DNA of 64,000 nt from Gracilibacillus salinarum (GCF_022919575.1 NZ_CP095071.1:124001-188000), one strand, 5' to 3'; counted from the first letter of the stretch, positions 29,597 to 40,857 are shown. The notes: a model not told the origin generated them from the letters alone. Numbers and translations: made by a program.

Positions 29597-29648
29597 GATC
29601 AAAAGCCTAATTCTTTAGAGCAAAATAATAAGAATTAGGCTTTTGTGC
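29597..29648. terminator. Orphan terminator-like hairpin
   Basis: A perfect 15-bp stem (29601-29615 with 29630-29644) with A- and T-runs. No gene ends here: the nearest upstream gene has its own terminator at 29041, and the nearest minus-strand gene at 30054 has another. Confidence 0.75.
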
Positions 29649-29727
29649 TTTAACAACGGTTTTCTTTTGGTAAACGCATAGACGCCAAGTGGTAAATTTC
29701 GTGGCGATGGCTGGTAAAAAACATGGT

Positions 29728-29808
29728 AGAGATGGAGATTTGCTAAGCAAATAAAATCTATCAAAATGATCATTTTGCAATACAGCATATCTTAACATTA
29801 TCCATATG
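29728..29808 (+). repeat. R1 copy f, right-end fragment of a forward core
   Basis: GGAGATTTGCTAAGCAAATA through ATCAAAATGATCATTTTGCA to a degraded terminal repeat (ATTATCCATATGA) matches the right end of copy c. It abuts R2 copy 2. The 80 bp before it (29649-29727) are unexplained. Confidence 0.75.
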
Positions 29809-29810
29809 AA

Positions 29811-30008
29811 CAAAGGCGCAAGCGCCCGTTTTGAGACGTAGCGAGTGGAGTGAATCAACTGAGATAAAGGAATCACGGTGAGCTTGCGAATCGATGATGA
29901 CTTATCGTAGGGCGATTTCGCGAAGTCGCCTAGTCTCTGGGCGCTGGAGCCGGACATGGCCGTTTCTGTCAGCGAACATCATATAGCCTAAAATTTATAC
30001 TTTCTTGC
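29811..30008 (-). repeat. R2 copy 2
   Basis: Reverse complement of the copy at 44226-44452, nearly full length, including the GGCGATTTCGCGAAGTCGCC near-palindrome and CTGTCAGCGAACATCATATA end. It starts just behind the terminator of the minus-strand permease gene. Confidence 0.9.
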
Positions 30009-30050
30009 CTCAAAAAAAAGACTACCACCTAACAAGTGATAGTCTTCTTT
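30009..30050 (-). terminator. Terminator of the YtvI-like gene
   Basis: An imperfect hairpin (AAGACTACCAC with GTGATAGTCTT) with A8 on its left, i.e. a U-run on the minus strand. Confidence 0.8.
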
Positions 30051-30053
30051 AAT

Positions 30054-31109
30054 TTAAATTTTAAAATTAGTCTTAAAAATCTCAGCTTCTTTAGCGGAGT
30101 TGAAAGCAATGACGAGTAAAGGTCCAACAATGAATCCTAGAATACCCAGTAGCTTAAGTCCAATATACATGGATATTAAAGTGGCAAGTGGAGATAATCC
30201 AATTTGTTTACCCATTACTTTCGGTTCTACTGTTCGTCGAATTGCTAATAGAATAATGGCCAGGATTGCTAATTGACCACCGACAAACAGGTCACCCATA
30301 ATTAGCAAATAGAGAGCCCATGGTCCTAGTATTGCTATGGAACCAATAATAGGTATAAAATCGATAATCCATATGATTAACGACATAATTAGGGCATATT
30401 CCGGTACAATGATGTACAATCCGATCAAAGATACTATAAATATGATAATACTTACTAGAAACTGTGCTTTAAAAAATCCAAGAATAACGTAAGACAATCG
30501 ATCATTCATAAATTTCACTTTTTTTGCAGTAGTTTCTTTTAAATGACTGTATCCGATCGCTTTTAATCGAGGAATTTCAAGCATAAACATAAATAAAGCG
30601 ATCAGATAGACGATAAGACTAACTAAATATTCAGGTACCTTACTTAATGCATTAGCAACTTTATCAATATTTAGTTTTTCTCGAAGGTTGTTGCCTAAAT
30701 CGATAGTAGTTGTTTCTATTTGTGTTTTTACTTGTGTCACTAGTTGTTCCGGTAAATCTTGTGTAACATGATCTAGGTCAGATTCCCATTCTGTTAATTG
30801 GTTATTGATTTGTTTTATGTAAGTTGGGATATTTTCCGTAAAACTGACGACTTGACCGATAATTTTCGCTACAGCATAAGTACCAATAGTACTGATGACA
30901 AGAATGAACAAAATAAACACAATCGTAACTGCTAGCTGTCGGTTTAATTTAAGTTTTTTTATAATGCCTCTAACTAAAGGGTTTAGCATTAAAGCGGTAA
31001 TGAAGGCTATTATGATCGGGAGTGAAACAGGTAGAACAAAATATGCAGCTACCAGTATCAATAAGATAATAAAAATTAGTTTTATGTTCTTTTTGTTGGG
31101 ATTTTTCAT
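30054..31109 (-). CDS. AI-2E family transporter, YtvI-like
   Basis: 351-aa protein with about eight hydrophobic helices and a long soluble segment (about 85-155), the layout of the AI-2E/UPF0118 transporter family. The overall sequence resembles the sporulation membrane protein YtvI, but transport substrate and sporulation role are inference. The GGAG site lies about 16 nt before the ATG, unusually far; no better start is seen. It is not part of this gene block in B. subtilis as I remember it. Confidence 0.75.
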   Translation of the reverse strand: MKNPNKKNIKLIFIILLILVAAYFVLPVSLPIIIAFITALMLNPLVRGIIKKLKLNRQLAVTIVFILFILVISTIGTYAVAKIIGQVVSFTENIPTYIKQINNQLTEWESDLDHVTQDLPEQLVTQVKTQIETTTIDLGNNLREKLNIDKVANALSKVPEYLVSLIVYLIALFMFMLEIPRLKAIGYSHLKETTAKKVKFMNDRLSYVILGFFKAQFLVSIIIFIVSLIGLYIIVPEYALIMSLIIWIIDFIPIIGSIAILGPWALYLLIMGDLFVGGQLAILAIILLAIRRTVEPKVMGKQIGLSPLATLISMYIGLKLLGILGFIVGPLLVIAFNSAKEAEIFKTNFKI

Positions 31110-31167
31110 TTAATTACAAATCTGTCTCCTTTCTAAAAACAACGAGATGATGCTACTAGGGAAGGCT

Positions 31168-31206
31168 GATGAAAAACGGCTGCATCCGTTATACAGCCGT
31201 TTTCAT
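31168..31206 (-). terminator. Terminator of the YugN-like gene
   Basis: A perfect 10-bp stem AAAACGGCTG/CAGCCGTTTT (31173-31182 with 31194-31203). Confidence 0.75.
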
Positions 31207-31220
31207 ATGTACGGGGATCC

Positions 31221-31586
31221 TTACTTTATAAACGGTTCCAAATTAGCTTTTGCACTTTTTAATAGTTTAGACGCTCTCTCTAATGTTGTAGTAGGAAAGG
31301 ATTCTTTTTCACCGTACTCGATACCGGTAGGATAATAATGCTTTCCAATCAATGGTGTTAATAATTTGATCACAGCGTCACCACGATCTACATCACCTTC
31401 TAGTGCATACCCTTGCACTCTTATGTAATACGTAACATTTGTTTCCGGAGAGCCGATTTTATAATCATATGTTACACGTTCATAATCCCACTGCCCTGCG
31501 CGGATAAAATTAGCATTTTCCATTACATGATCTAATGGTTTCAAATCTACAACTACATCTTCAAATCCTGTGTCTGTAATCTTCAT
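31221..31586 (-). CDS. YugN-like family protein
   Basis: 121-aa soluble protein of the YugN family (MKITDTGFEDVVVDLKPLD start, WDYERVTYDYK, GIEYGEKESFP). Function unknown. AGGTGA-type ribosome binding site upstream. Ends before a strong hairpin. Confidence 0.8.
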   Translation of the reverse strand: MKITDTGFEDVVVDLKPLDHVMENANFIRAGQWDYERVTYDYKIGSPETNVTYYIRVQGYALEGDVDRGDAVIKLLTPLIGKHYYPTGIEYGEKESFPTTTLERASKLLKSAKANLEPFIK

Positions 31587-31739
31587 ACTTTCACCTCATC
31601 TAAAAATATCACTAAACCTATAATAGTATGAATTGGAGAAAGATGCAATTAAATTAGACATTCCCTATTAAAAACTTTCATGAAAAAAATAGAGCAGCAT
31701 ATATTGTAATAAATCCGAGTAAATAGTAGGTGAATTAAA

Positions 31740-32780
31740 ATGAAAGTAAAAGTAATTATCTTTATTGCCGCCATATCTTTAATAGTTTTAGCGAGTATTC
31801 TTTATGTTAACCTACAAAATGAGCCAGAAAAAATGGTGTTGTATCACCAAAAGACGAAACAAGTAAAAAGTGAGAAGGTGCAATTTGCTGAAGACCACAG
31901 TCTCATTGTCCAACAGCATGCATTATGGAAATTACTAAATAGAGATATTAGCAATTTCACTGAGAAATACGGAGAACCCGACCGCAAGGACCCTTCCGTA
32001 TATGGATTCGAATGGTGGATATATCAATCAGAGAATACGTACATTCAGGTTGCTGTTAAAGACGAGCAATTGGTCAGTATGTATTCGAATTCAGACGAGT
32101 TAGATTTTCAACCGATTAAAATTGGTCAAACAGCAGAAGAAATAAAGGAGTTATATCCTTTTGAAAAAGAGATAGAATTTGATCAGATTCGATTCCAACT
32201 AACCGAAAATGATTTGAAGGAAAGACCAGTCATAAAATTGAATGACAATGTATATGCTCAGCTTTATATTGACTTATACACAGAAAAACTAGCAGGTATC
32301 CGAGTATTGAATAAGGAAGTCCTGGAAATGATGAAACCGTATGAACTTTATTATTGGGGAGAGCTGGAAGAGATACAAGAACCTGATGAAGAAGAAAGAA
32401 TAACAATGGAAAAAGGATTAGAGCAACAAATATTTGATTTAACCAATATCATCCGGAAACATCATCAACTTGCTACTTTGGAATGGGATGAACATGCCGC
32501 AGTTGCTGCTAAGACGCATAGCGAGGACATGCAAAAAGAAAATTATTTTTCTCATTACAGTTTAAATGGCGATGGATTGCAAGAACGATTAGTAGCCGCA
32601 GATGCATACTATAAATCAGCTGGAGAAAATATTGCTGCACATTATGTTGACGCTCCTGCTGTTATACACGGATGGCTTAATAGTGAGGGCCATCGTGATG
32701 CATTGCTTAAAGAAGAATATACCCATTTAGGTGTTGGTGTGTATCAATCCTTCTATACACAAAATTTTATCGAAAAGTAG
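31740..32780 (+). CDS. ylbC: CAP-domain protein YlbC
   Basis: 346-aa secreted or membrane-anchored protein. One N-terminal hydrophobic helix (4-24), a CAP-associated domain (about 65-205) and a C-terminal SCP/CAP domain (about 228-346) with HSEDMQKENYFSH and SEGHRDALL motifs. CAP proteins of Bacillales are linked with sporulation and the cell surface; activity is unknown. First gene of the ylbCDEFG run. Confidence 0.88.
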   Translation: MKVKVIIFIAAISLIVLASILYVNLQNEPEKMVLYHQKTKQVKSEKVQFAEDHSLIVQQHALWKLLNRDISNFTEKYGEPDRKDPSVYGFEWWIYQSENTYIQVAVKDEQLVSMYSNSDELDFQPIKIGQTAEEIKELYPFEKEIEFDQIRFQLTENDLKERPVIKLNDNVYAQLYIDLYTEKLAGIRVLNKEVLEMMKPYELYYWGELEEIQEPDEEERITMEKGLEQQIFDLTNIIRKHHQLATLEWDEHAAVAAKTHSEDMQKENYFSHYSLNGDGLQERLVAADAYYKSAGENIAAHYVDAPAVIHGWLNSEGHRDALLKEEYTHLGVGVYQSFYTQNFIEK

Positions 32781-32849
32781 TCAATGGCACACGGATCGGT
32801 ACAAACGCATATATTACAATAGTTACGTTGTGTGAGAGGAGTGCAGAAT

Positions 32850-33254
32850 ATGAAGAATTCTTCTAACCCTTCTGTGCAACAATTTAAACTGTTTATTCAA
32901 GACCACCCATTGTTACTAAAACAAGTAAGGCAAGGGAACATGACGATGCAGGAAGCCTATGAACAATATATGCTGCTAGGTGATGATGATCCATCGTGGA
33001 AAAACTATCAGAAAAAGGTGAAGAAGGATAGCGAGAATAGCGAAGAGGAGTCGACAAGCAATCAATTGTATCAAAAAGTGTGGAAACATATTGAAGAACT
33101 TGATATCAATAAAGTGGAAACCCATATTAATGATTTAAATGGTGCAATCGACAATGTTTTGACTTTAATCGGGCAGTTTAAGCAGTTCAGAAGTAAAAAT
33201 CAATCAGGCACAGGTCAGTCCTCTGATCAATTCTTCTTTCATCCAAAGGATTAG
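32850..33254 (+). CDS. ylbD: YlbD-type putative coat protein
   Basis: 134-aa protein, VQQFKLFIQDHP near the N-terminus, a charged middle and a helical C-terminus, as in the YlbD spore-coat family. ATG 32850 has GAGAGGAG upstream. It is followed 10 nt later by ylbE. Confidence 0.85.
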   Translation: MKNSSNPSVQQFKLFIQDHPLLLKQVRQGNMTMQEAYEQYMLLGDDDPSWKNYQKKVKKDSENSEEESTSNQLYQKVWKHIEELDINKVETHINDLNGAIDNVLTLIGQFKQFRSKNQSGTGQSSDQFFFHPKD

Positions 33255-33264
33255 GAGGGATGCT

Positions 33265-33498
33265 ATGGAGCCTGAAACCTATCGCTATATTCAACAGCGA
33301 AGCGATTTATGGCGTTTTATCCGATTAAATCCGGATTGGTATCGATATTTAACAAGAAATCCTGAGCGTGTGAGCGAAATGGAAAAAGAAGCAAAACAAT
33401 TTTACGGAAAGACAGTACCGCAACGTTTAGCGCGAACACAGCAAAATATTCAAATGATCAGAATGTTGATGCAAATGGCAGGTTCTTGGAACGATTAG
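33265..33498 (+). CDS. ylbE: YlbE-like protein
   Basis: 77-aa protein with the RFIRLNPDWYRYLTRNP signature of the YlbE family; function unknown. Ribosome binding site AGGAGGG. Its last codons form part of the following terminator hairpin. Confidence 0.88.
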   Translation: MEPETYRYIQQRSDLWRFIRLNPDWYRYLTRNPERVSEMEKEAKQFYGKTVPQRLARTQQNIQMIRMLMQMAGSWND

Positions 33499-33522
33499 AA
33501 CCTGCCTCTTTTCATTTTTCCA
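33476..33522 (+). terminator. ylbE terminator overlapping its stop
   Basis: A perfect 10-bp stem GGCAGGTTCT/AGAACCTGCC (33478-33487 with 33497-33506), T-rich tail. Confidence 0.8.
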
Positions 33523-33559
33523 GAAACTTGATATGATGTTAGTATGGAGGTGTAATATC

Positions 33560-34003
33560 GTGTTTGCAAATTTGGAAGTTATTGACCTTTTAGATAAATC
33601 TGAAGCATTGGGCCAAATGGTGCTCGATTCGGATGTGAAGCAGGAGTTTGATCAAGCGAAGCAGCGGATGGAAAATGACCAGGAGGCACAGCATTTAATA
33701 AACCAATTCAACAACATGAAAGAATCGTATGATGAGGTGGAACGTTTCGGCAGATACCATCCGGACTATAGTAAAATCATGAAGGAAATCCGTGTTGTCA
33801 AACGGGAAATGGATATGCATGATACGATTGCGACATATAAATTAGCAGAAACCAACCTGCAAAAACTGCTAGATGAAATCAGTCAGTTAGTAGCGTTTAG
33901 TGTAAGTGATAAAGTGAAGGTTCCAATGGATGGAGCAGCTCTAACAGATGGCGGCTGTGGCTGTGGTTCTGGTGGAGGAGGCTGTGGCTGTAAGGCTTCA
34001 TAG
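33560..34003 (+). CDS. ylbF: YlbF / RicF regulatory protein
   Basis: 147-aa helical protein of the YlbF/YmcA family. In B. subtilis RicF acts with RicA and RicT in a complex that binds Fe-S clusters and controls competence, sporulation and RNase Y-dependent mRNA processing. The C-terminus GGCGCGSGGGGCGCKAS contains four cysteines in two CxC pairs, the presumed cluster ligands. GTG 33560 lies 7 nt after GGAGGTG; the longer frame is rejected. Confidence 0.93.
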   Translation: MFANLEVIDLLDKSEALGQMVLDSDVKQEFDQAKQRMENDQEAQHLINQFNNMKESYDEVERFGRYHPDYSKIMKEIRVVKREMDMHDTIATYKLAETNLQKLLDEISQLVAFSVSDKVKVPMDGAALTDGGCGCGSGGGGCGCKAS

Positions 34004-34034
34004 CTAGAGCCTGGTATGAAGGAGGCTAAAAGCA

Positions 34035-34310
34035 TTGATTACCAAAAGACAAGGCATAATTGTATGGTTCCATCAAATGAAGCATGTAAAGCATCTTAAA
34101 AGATACGGGCATATGATTCATGTATCCAAGAAATTAAAATATGCGATGATTTATGTGGATCAGGAACGATTCGACGATACATACGAGTCGTTGTTAAAAT
34201 TATCTTATGTAACCAAAGCAGAACCATCTTATAAGCCATATATCAAGACTGACTTCGAAAGCAAAGTCGTCGACAAAGAGAAAGAGTACGATTATAAAAT
34301 GGGAATTTAA
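34035..34310 (+). CDS. ylbG: DUF2129 protein YlbG
   Basis: 91-aa protein (UPF0298/DUF2129). TTG start with AAGGAGG about 10 nt upstream. The RQGIIVWFHQMKHVKHLKRYG stretch and size match YlbG. It follows ylbF by 31 nt. Confidence 0.9.
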   Translation: MITKRQGIIVWFHQMKHVKHLKRYGHMIHVSKKLKYAMIYVDQERFDDTYESLLKLSYVTKAEPSYKPYIKTDFESKVVDKEKEYDYKMGI

Positions 34311-34311
34311 C

Positions 34312-34347
34312 CAAAATCCGGGCTATATAGTTAGCTCGGGTTTTTTA
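34312..34347 (+). terminator. ylbG terminator
   Basis: A wobble-containing 10-bp hairpin (AATCCGGGCT with AGCTCGGGTT) and T6. R1 copy g begins right after the T-run. Confidence 0.85.
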
Positions 34348-34985
34348 TCAGTCACAGCAATAATCTTATTTGAACATGAAGGGTTCCTATAATATGGATT
34401 ATGTTAACAAAGACTGTATTGCCAAATGGTCATTTTGATATAGATTATCTGCTTAGCAAAGCTCCGGAAATATGCTCCGCGTCCTGTGGGCACGGCTTCA
34501 GCTAACTTGTTAAAGAAAAGAATTTTCTTTAACAAGTGGATCTTCAGCTCGCGCTGATTCCACGGGAGTCTCCGCATATTTCCTACGCTTATGGGAAGTA
34601 CTACAACGATTGGAACAGCTAGAAGCAGTGGTGCTTAGCAATGTATTTCATCAATTATGGTGTAAATCTTGCAGATAGTGCTTCATATCCTAGCTGCCGC
34701 ATAAATTGTGGAGCTATACATCAGCGGAGGCCAACCACGTAGACTCCCGCGGGATTATGCAGGTGCTGGAGATCCACTTTGTGAAGCGACCTTCTTCACA
34801 AAGTTAGCTTCAGCCGTGCCCCGCAGGACGCGGAGTGGTTGGCTGAAGCGGTATCCCAGCATATTAAATATCTCAAAATGGATGCTTGGCTAGTGATGGC
34901 TAGTTTACATAATCCATATTATAGGAACCCATCTTCCTATTCAGTATGATTACTTCTACGACTGTACTTATATACTTTCTTTACT
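34348..34985 (-). repeat. R1 copy g, complete, reverse core, both ends left-type flank
   Basis: Left flank 34350-34385, terminal repeat 34386-34408, then H2 (34460-34590, tip a 13-bp perfect stem ACTTGTTAAAGAA with TTCTTTAACAAGT), spacer, H1 (34727-34845, tip ACTTTGTGAAG stem) and the terminal repeat 34904-34926. The right flank is not the usual one but the reverse complement of the left flank of copy a, so the element is symmetric over about 60 bp beyond the core. Confidence 0.9.
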
Positions 34986-34987
34986 TA

Positions 34988-35029
34988 TAAAAAAAACCTG
35001 CAGTTACCTTAACTGCAGGCTCTTTTTAT
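34988..35029. terminator. Hairpin terminator with no obvious gene
   Basis: A perfect 10-bp stem CCTGCAGTTA/TAACTGCAGG flanked by A8 and T5. The ylbG terminator is already at 34312, so this one has no clear client. Confidence 0.75.
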
Positions 35030-35087
35030 TTTCTTGACACAAGAAAATAAAAAGATAAAGGGAGAGGAGAAACCGGAGGAAGAACTT

Positions 35088-35117
35088 ATGGGGAAATGTA
35101 AGTCTTCTCCGAATTAA
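35088..35117 (+). CDS. Nine-codon ORF with strong ribosome binding site
   Basis: ATG 35088 follows ACCGGAGG by 8 nt and encodes MGKCKSSPN before TAA. A short hairpin (AAAGCAAC/GTTGCTTT) follows. It may be a leader peptide upstream of rsmD or chance. No family. Confidence 0.25.
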   Translation: MGKCKSSPN

Positions 35118-35249
35118 AAGCAACCATATTCTGTTGCTTTAATTAAAGTTTGTACATATCTGATTATTTTTATACTTATGAATTTGAGAATTTGTTTCTA
35201 TTCGTGCTATAGTAAGGTAGATTTAATTAACGAAAAGAGGGGAAAGCGT

Positions 35250-37493
<2,244 letters not shown>

Positions 37494-37626
37494 TCCTTTA
37501 TAGCACTTTTCTGTACCTTTAATAGTTTGAGTAGTAAAATATGTAGTGTTTTAAAACTCGTGTATTAGTAAAATATACGCAATAGTATACAAAGATTATG
37601 ACAAGAAACCGGAAAGTAGGGATGAT

Positions 37627-38655
37627 ATGTATCGATCAAAATCAAAATTAAGAATTATAGGGTTTATAGTGGCCGTTATCGCCATCTTTTTTTTATTCAG
37701 TTATCAACTGCCTTATTATATTCACAGCCCAGGTAATGCAGACCCTTTAAATCCAGTCGTGCAGGTAGATGGTGCCGAAGACAGTGAAGGAGATGGAGAT
37801 ATGCACCTGGTTACAATCCGGGGAGGACAGGCTACACCTTTTCAATATATCATGGCAAAATTTAGAGATTATAACGACATTCTCCCGATCGAAGATGTAT
37901 TGCAGGAGGGAATGACGAATGAGGAATATCATCAAATTCAGTTATTAATGATGGAGAGCTCACAGGAAGCGTCTATGGTAGTAGCATATCAAGCGGCAGG
38001 AGAGAAGATTACGATTGATTATGACGGTGTTTATGTTGTGTCTGTAGTACCTGACATGCCAGCGGATGGAAAACTTAAAACAGGTGATGAGATTACAGAA
38101 ATAGACGGAAATGCTATAAAAGAAGCCAATGATTTAATTGAATATGTAAAATCAAAAAACAACGGTGACCAAATTCACGTTACGATAAAACGTAATGACG
38201 AAACATTGGAAAAGGACATCACCCTTCAAGCTTTAGAAGCGCTAGATGGTAAACCTGGTATCGGCATCCAGCTCGTAACTAACAGAAGCGTAGCGGTGTC
38301 TCCGGAAGTGAATTTCTCAAGTGGAGATATTGGTGGCCCGAGTGCTGGATTAATGTTTTCACTTGAAATCTATGACCAGTTAACAGATGAAGATTTAACC
38401 AAAGGCTATCAAGTTGCTGGAACTGGTGAAATTGATTACGACGGAAATGTTGGCAGAATCGGCGGAATTGATAAGAAAGTCGTAGCTGCGGACCGTTCTG
38501 GCTGTGACATCTTTTTTGCGCCTAATGAAAATGACAGCGAAGATTCAAATTATCAGGTAGCCAAACGAGTGGCGGAAGAGATTGGTACAGATATGAAAGT
38601 CGTCCCGGTCGATACGTTTGAAGAAGCCGTATCATATTTAGAAGAATTATCATAA
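37627..38655 (+). CDS. ylbL: PDZ-Lon type membrane protease YlbL
   Basis: 342 aa: N-terminal membrane helix (8-27), PDZ domain (about 130-215), C-terminal Lon-like serine protease domain with GGPSAGLMFS (catalytic Ser) and GGIDKKVVAA (catalytic Lys). YlbL of B. subtilis takes part in degrading the DNA-damage division inhibitor YneA. Position upstream of the terminator shared with tmcAL. Confidence 0.92.
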   Translation: MYRSKSKLRIIGFIVAVIAIFFLFSYQLPYYIHSPGNADPLNPVVQVDGAEDSEGDGDMHLVTIRGGQATPFQYIMAKFRDYNDILPIEDVLQEGMTNEEYHQIQLLMMESSQEASMVVAYQAAGEKITIDYDGVYVVSVVPDMPADGKLKTGDEITEIDGNAIKEANDLIEYVKSKNNGDQIHVTIKRNDETLEKDITLQALEALDGKPGIGIQLVTNRSVAVSPEVNFSSGDIGGPSAGLMFSLEIYDQLTDEDLTKGYQVAGTGEIDYDGNVGRIGGIDKKVVAADRSGCDIFFAPNENDSEDSNYQVAKRVAEEIGTDMKVVPVDTFEEAVSYLEELS

Positions 38656-38690
38656 TAGAAAAAGACGCCTTTTGTTAGGCGTCTTTTATA
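38656..38690. terminator. Shared terminator of ylbL and tmcAL
   Basis: A perfect 11-bp stem AAAAGACGCCT/AGGCGTCTTTT (38660-38670 with 38677-38687); the tmcAL stop codon lies in its loop. Confidence 0.92.
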
Positions 38691-39880
38691 ATTGGTCGCG
38701 AATAAGGTTGTTTAGCTAAATGTTGTTGAGAATTAACTGGCAAGATGCTGTAGTACGCATGGTCAATTCGTTCATCCATTAAATGATAGGGATAGGGTGG
38801 TTTATTACTAGTAAACCAAGGTATATCGATCGATTTCTTTTTGTATCGTAAATATTCCTGCCCCTGTTTAGACATTGCTAGGATACGAAAGCCCTTTGGA
38901 TGATGATCGGATAACAGGCTCTCTATTTCAGACTTCTGTGAATTGGTCAGAATATGGGTGAAGATTCTCTGTAAACTTGTCCAAGTATAGCGTTTCGTTT
39001 TTAGCAGCTCCATCCAATGCTGAAACGTACTGGCTAATTTTGCAGTTTCTACAATACGATTTTCAATTCCCTCTTTTATACCATGGATTGCTTGCAATTC
39101 AGCTGTGGTCATTGTTAATACACGATATTTTAATAGTGGAAAGTAGGCTTGCCAATGATGCCATCTTTCATGCTCATTTTTGTATTGTGCTATTACCTGA
39201 TTCGTGAAAAAGGGAACGGCATTATCAATAGAGTTTTCATTATACAGTAATGCTTGTCTGATACTAGTGGCGCTTGCAATCGAATCGTTAATTTCAATGT
39301 CATGATAATTATTCTGAACCCGCGTTATCGTTACAGGTTTGATCGAACTGTTAAGATCATAAATATTCTTCACATATTGATAACCCAACATATTATTAGG
39401 TTTGGTAAAGTCGAGCGATACCTGTTGATCACTGACTTGATAAAAAGCTATCTCGTTCGCTTTCGGATAAGAAAGTCCTTCCTGTAATGCAACTTTTACG
39501 GTTTCCTGGTAGTCATGCTGACGGTGCCTAATAGTTTGATACAGTTGTTTAAATTCATCAATCTGACCATGCTCACTACCAAAACAAACGGCATCCGCCT
39601 GTAAACTGTTTAGAATTTGAATGGCCCCTTTGGCAAATAGTTCACTGTGTTGAACAGCGTAAAAGTAAGGGAGTTCTACGACTAAATCTATGCCTTGTTC
39701 TACTGCGATTCTTGCTCTCGAGAATTTATCGGTCAATGCAGGTTCGCCTCTTTGTAGGAAGTTCCCGCTCATTACTGCAATGACGCAATCTGCCCCAGTA
39801 ATTTCTTTTGCCTGTTGAAAGTGATAATGATGTCCGTTATGATAAGGGTTATATTCTACGATTAGTCCACAGCTTTTCAT
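38675..39880 (-). CDS. tmcAL: tRNA(Met) cytidine acetate ligase (YlbM)
   Basis: Forms N4-acetylcytidine at the wobble base of elongator tRNA-Met using acetate and ATP. The nucleotidyltransferase-like N-terminus GLIVEYNPYHNGHHYH and MSGNFLQRGEPAL are clear. 401 aa. Divergent from ylbN-rpmF. Confidence 0.93.
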   Translation of the reverse strand: MKSCGLIVEYNPYHNGHHYHFQQAKEITGADCVIAVMSGNFLQRGEPALTDKFSRARIAVEQGIDLVVELPYFYAVQHSELFAKGAIQILNSLQADAVCFGSEHGQIDEFKQLYQTIRHRQHDYQETVKVALQEGLSYPKANEIAFYQVSDQQVSLDFTKPNNMLGYQYVKNIYDLNSSIKPVTITRVQNNYHDIEINDSIASATSIRQALLYNENSIDNAVPFFTNQVIAQYKNEHERWHHWQAYFPLLKYRVLTMTTAELQAIHGIKEGIENRIVETAKLASTFQHWMELLKTKRYTWTSLQRIFTHILTNSQKSEIESLLSDHHPKGFRILAMSKQGQEYLRYKKKSIDIPWFTSNKPPYPYHLMDERIDHAYYSILPVNSQQHLAKQPYSRPIIKDA

Positions 39881-40008
39881 AGCGACCTCCTTTGTTCACA
39901 TTTTATGTTTTATCGAATGATTGTTGAGGTAAATGTTAAATATAACTGTATGATCAACCGTAGTATATCATATAGATCAATAAAAGTTGTCAGTGTAAAG
40001 AAAATATA

Positions 40009-40037
40009 TTGACAAAAAGCTAAATTCCTTTTAAAAT
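40009..40037 (+). promoter_or_regulatory. Strong SigA promoter of ylbN-rpmF
   Basis: TTGACA (40009-40014), 17 bp, TAAAAT (40032-40037), 27 nt before the ylbN start. Confidence 0.85.
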
Positions 40038-40064
40038 ATTTCTTGTTGCCTTGAGGTGAATGTA

Positions 40065-40592
40065 ATGAAATTATTTATCCAAAAATTAAAACAATCGCAG
40101 GGAGAACCCGTTTCTTTCCAGGAAGAGGTAGACATTTCTGATCTGGCTGATTTAGAAAATGATATTCGTCGAATTGATCCGGTTCTAGTGGAGGGCACTG
40201 CTAGAGTGGACGGTGAGGATATTACCTGTGATTTTCAAATTAAAGGAACGATGATTCTACCTTGTGCCCGGACTTTGGTAGATGTACCGTACAATTTCGC
40301 TGTCCATGCTATCGAATCATTTACTACCACTTACTACCATCAGGAAGAGGAAGTGCATTTAGTAAATGGGGAAGTACTTGACTTAACGCCATTTATCAAG
40401 GAAAATGTATTATTAGAAATGCCTATCAGAGTATTTGCAGATCAGGATAAACTGGACGCAAACACACTGACTGAAGGCAACGGATGGACACTTGTAACAG
40501 AACAAGAACAATCTGAGAAAGTGGATCCTCGCCTTGAAAAGCTAAAATCTTTATTAGATGACAATAGTAATGAGGATAACAGTAAAGAGTAA
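40065..40592 (+). CDS. ylbN: YceD/DUF177 family protein (YlbN)
   Basis: 175-aa member of the DUF177 family associated with 23S rRNA accumulation in plants and bacteria. ATG 40065 with TTGAGGTGA upstream; the frame is open three codons further (GTG in the ribosome binding site). Cotranscribed with rpmF, the usual arrangement. Confidence 0.9.
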   Translation: MKLFIQKLKQSQGEPVSFQEEVDISDLADLENDIRRIDPVLVEGTARVDGEDITCDFQIKGTMILPCARTLVDVPYNFAVHAIESFTTTYYHQEEEVHLVNGEVLDLTPFIKENVLLEMPIRVFADQDKLDANTLTEGNGWTLVTEQEQSEKVDPRLEKLKSLLDDNSNEDNSKE

Positions 40593-40625
40593 ATCTTTAC
40601 TTCTCTTTTAAAGGAGGTGTAACGG

Positions 40626-40799
40626 ATGGCAGTACCTAAGCAAAGAACTTCAAAAAAGGTAAAAAACCAACGTCGTACTCATAAAAAATTACACGTACCA
40701 GGAATGGTAGAATGTTCTAACTGTGGTGAACTAACAAAACCACACCATGTTTGTAAATCATGTGGACAATATGATGGCAAACAAGTAGTAGAACAATAA
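40626..40799 (+). CDS. rpmF: 50S ribosomal protein L32, zinc-binding form
   Basis: 57 aa, [14 protein letters not shown] start, and a four-cysteine zinc ribbon (CSNC and CKSC), so this is the zinc-containing C+ paralogue. AAAGGAGGTG is a very strong ribosome binding site. The stop is followed by a terminator. Confidence 0.97.
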   Translation: MAVPKQRTSKKVKNQRRTHKKLHVPGMVECSNCGELTKPHHVCKSCGQYDGKQVVEQ

Positions 40800-40815
40800 T
40801 TAGATATGTTGTACA

Positions 40816-40857
40816 GCCAATAGTGCAGGAGAAGAGATCTCCTGCACTATTTTTTTG
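40816..40857 (+). terminator. ylbN-rpmF terminator
   Basis: A perfect 14-bp stem (40819-40832 with 40838-40851) followed by T7. Confidence 0.93.

Noticed and set aside
34708..34893. ORFs of 60-100 codons inside R1 and R2 repeats (for example 29314-29517, 34708-34893, 43878-44177, 29607-29957)
   Set aside because: They lack ribosome binding sites, lie on palindromic arms, are not preserved between copies of the same repeat and have no recognisable domain.
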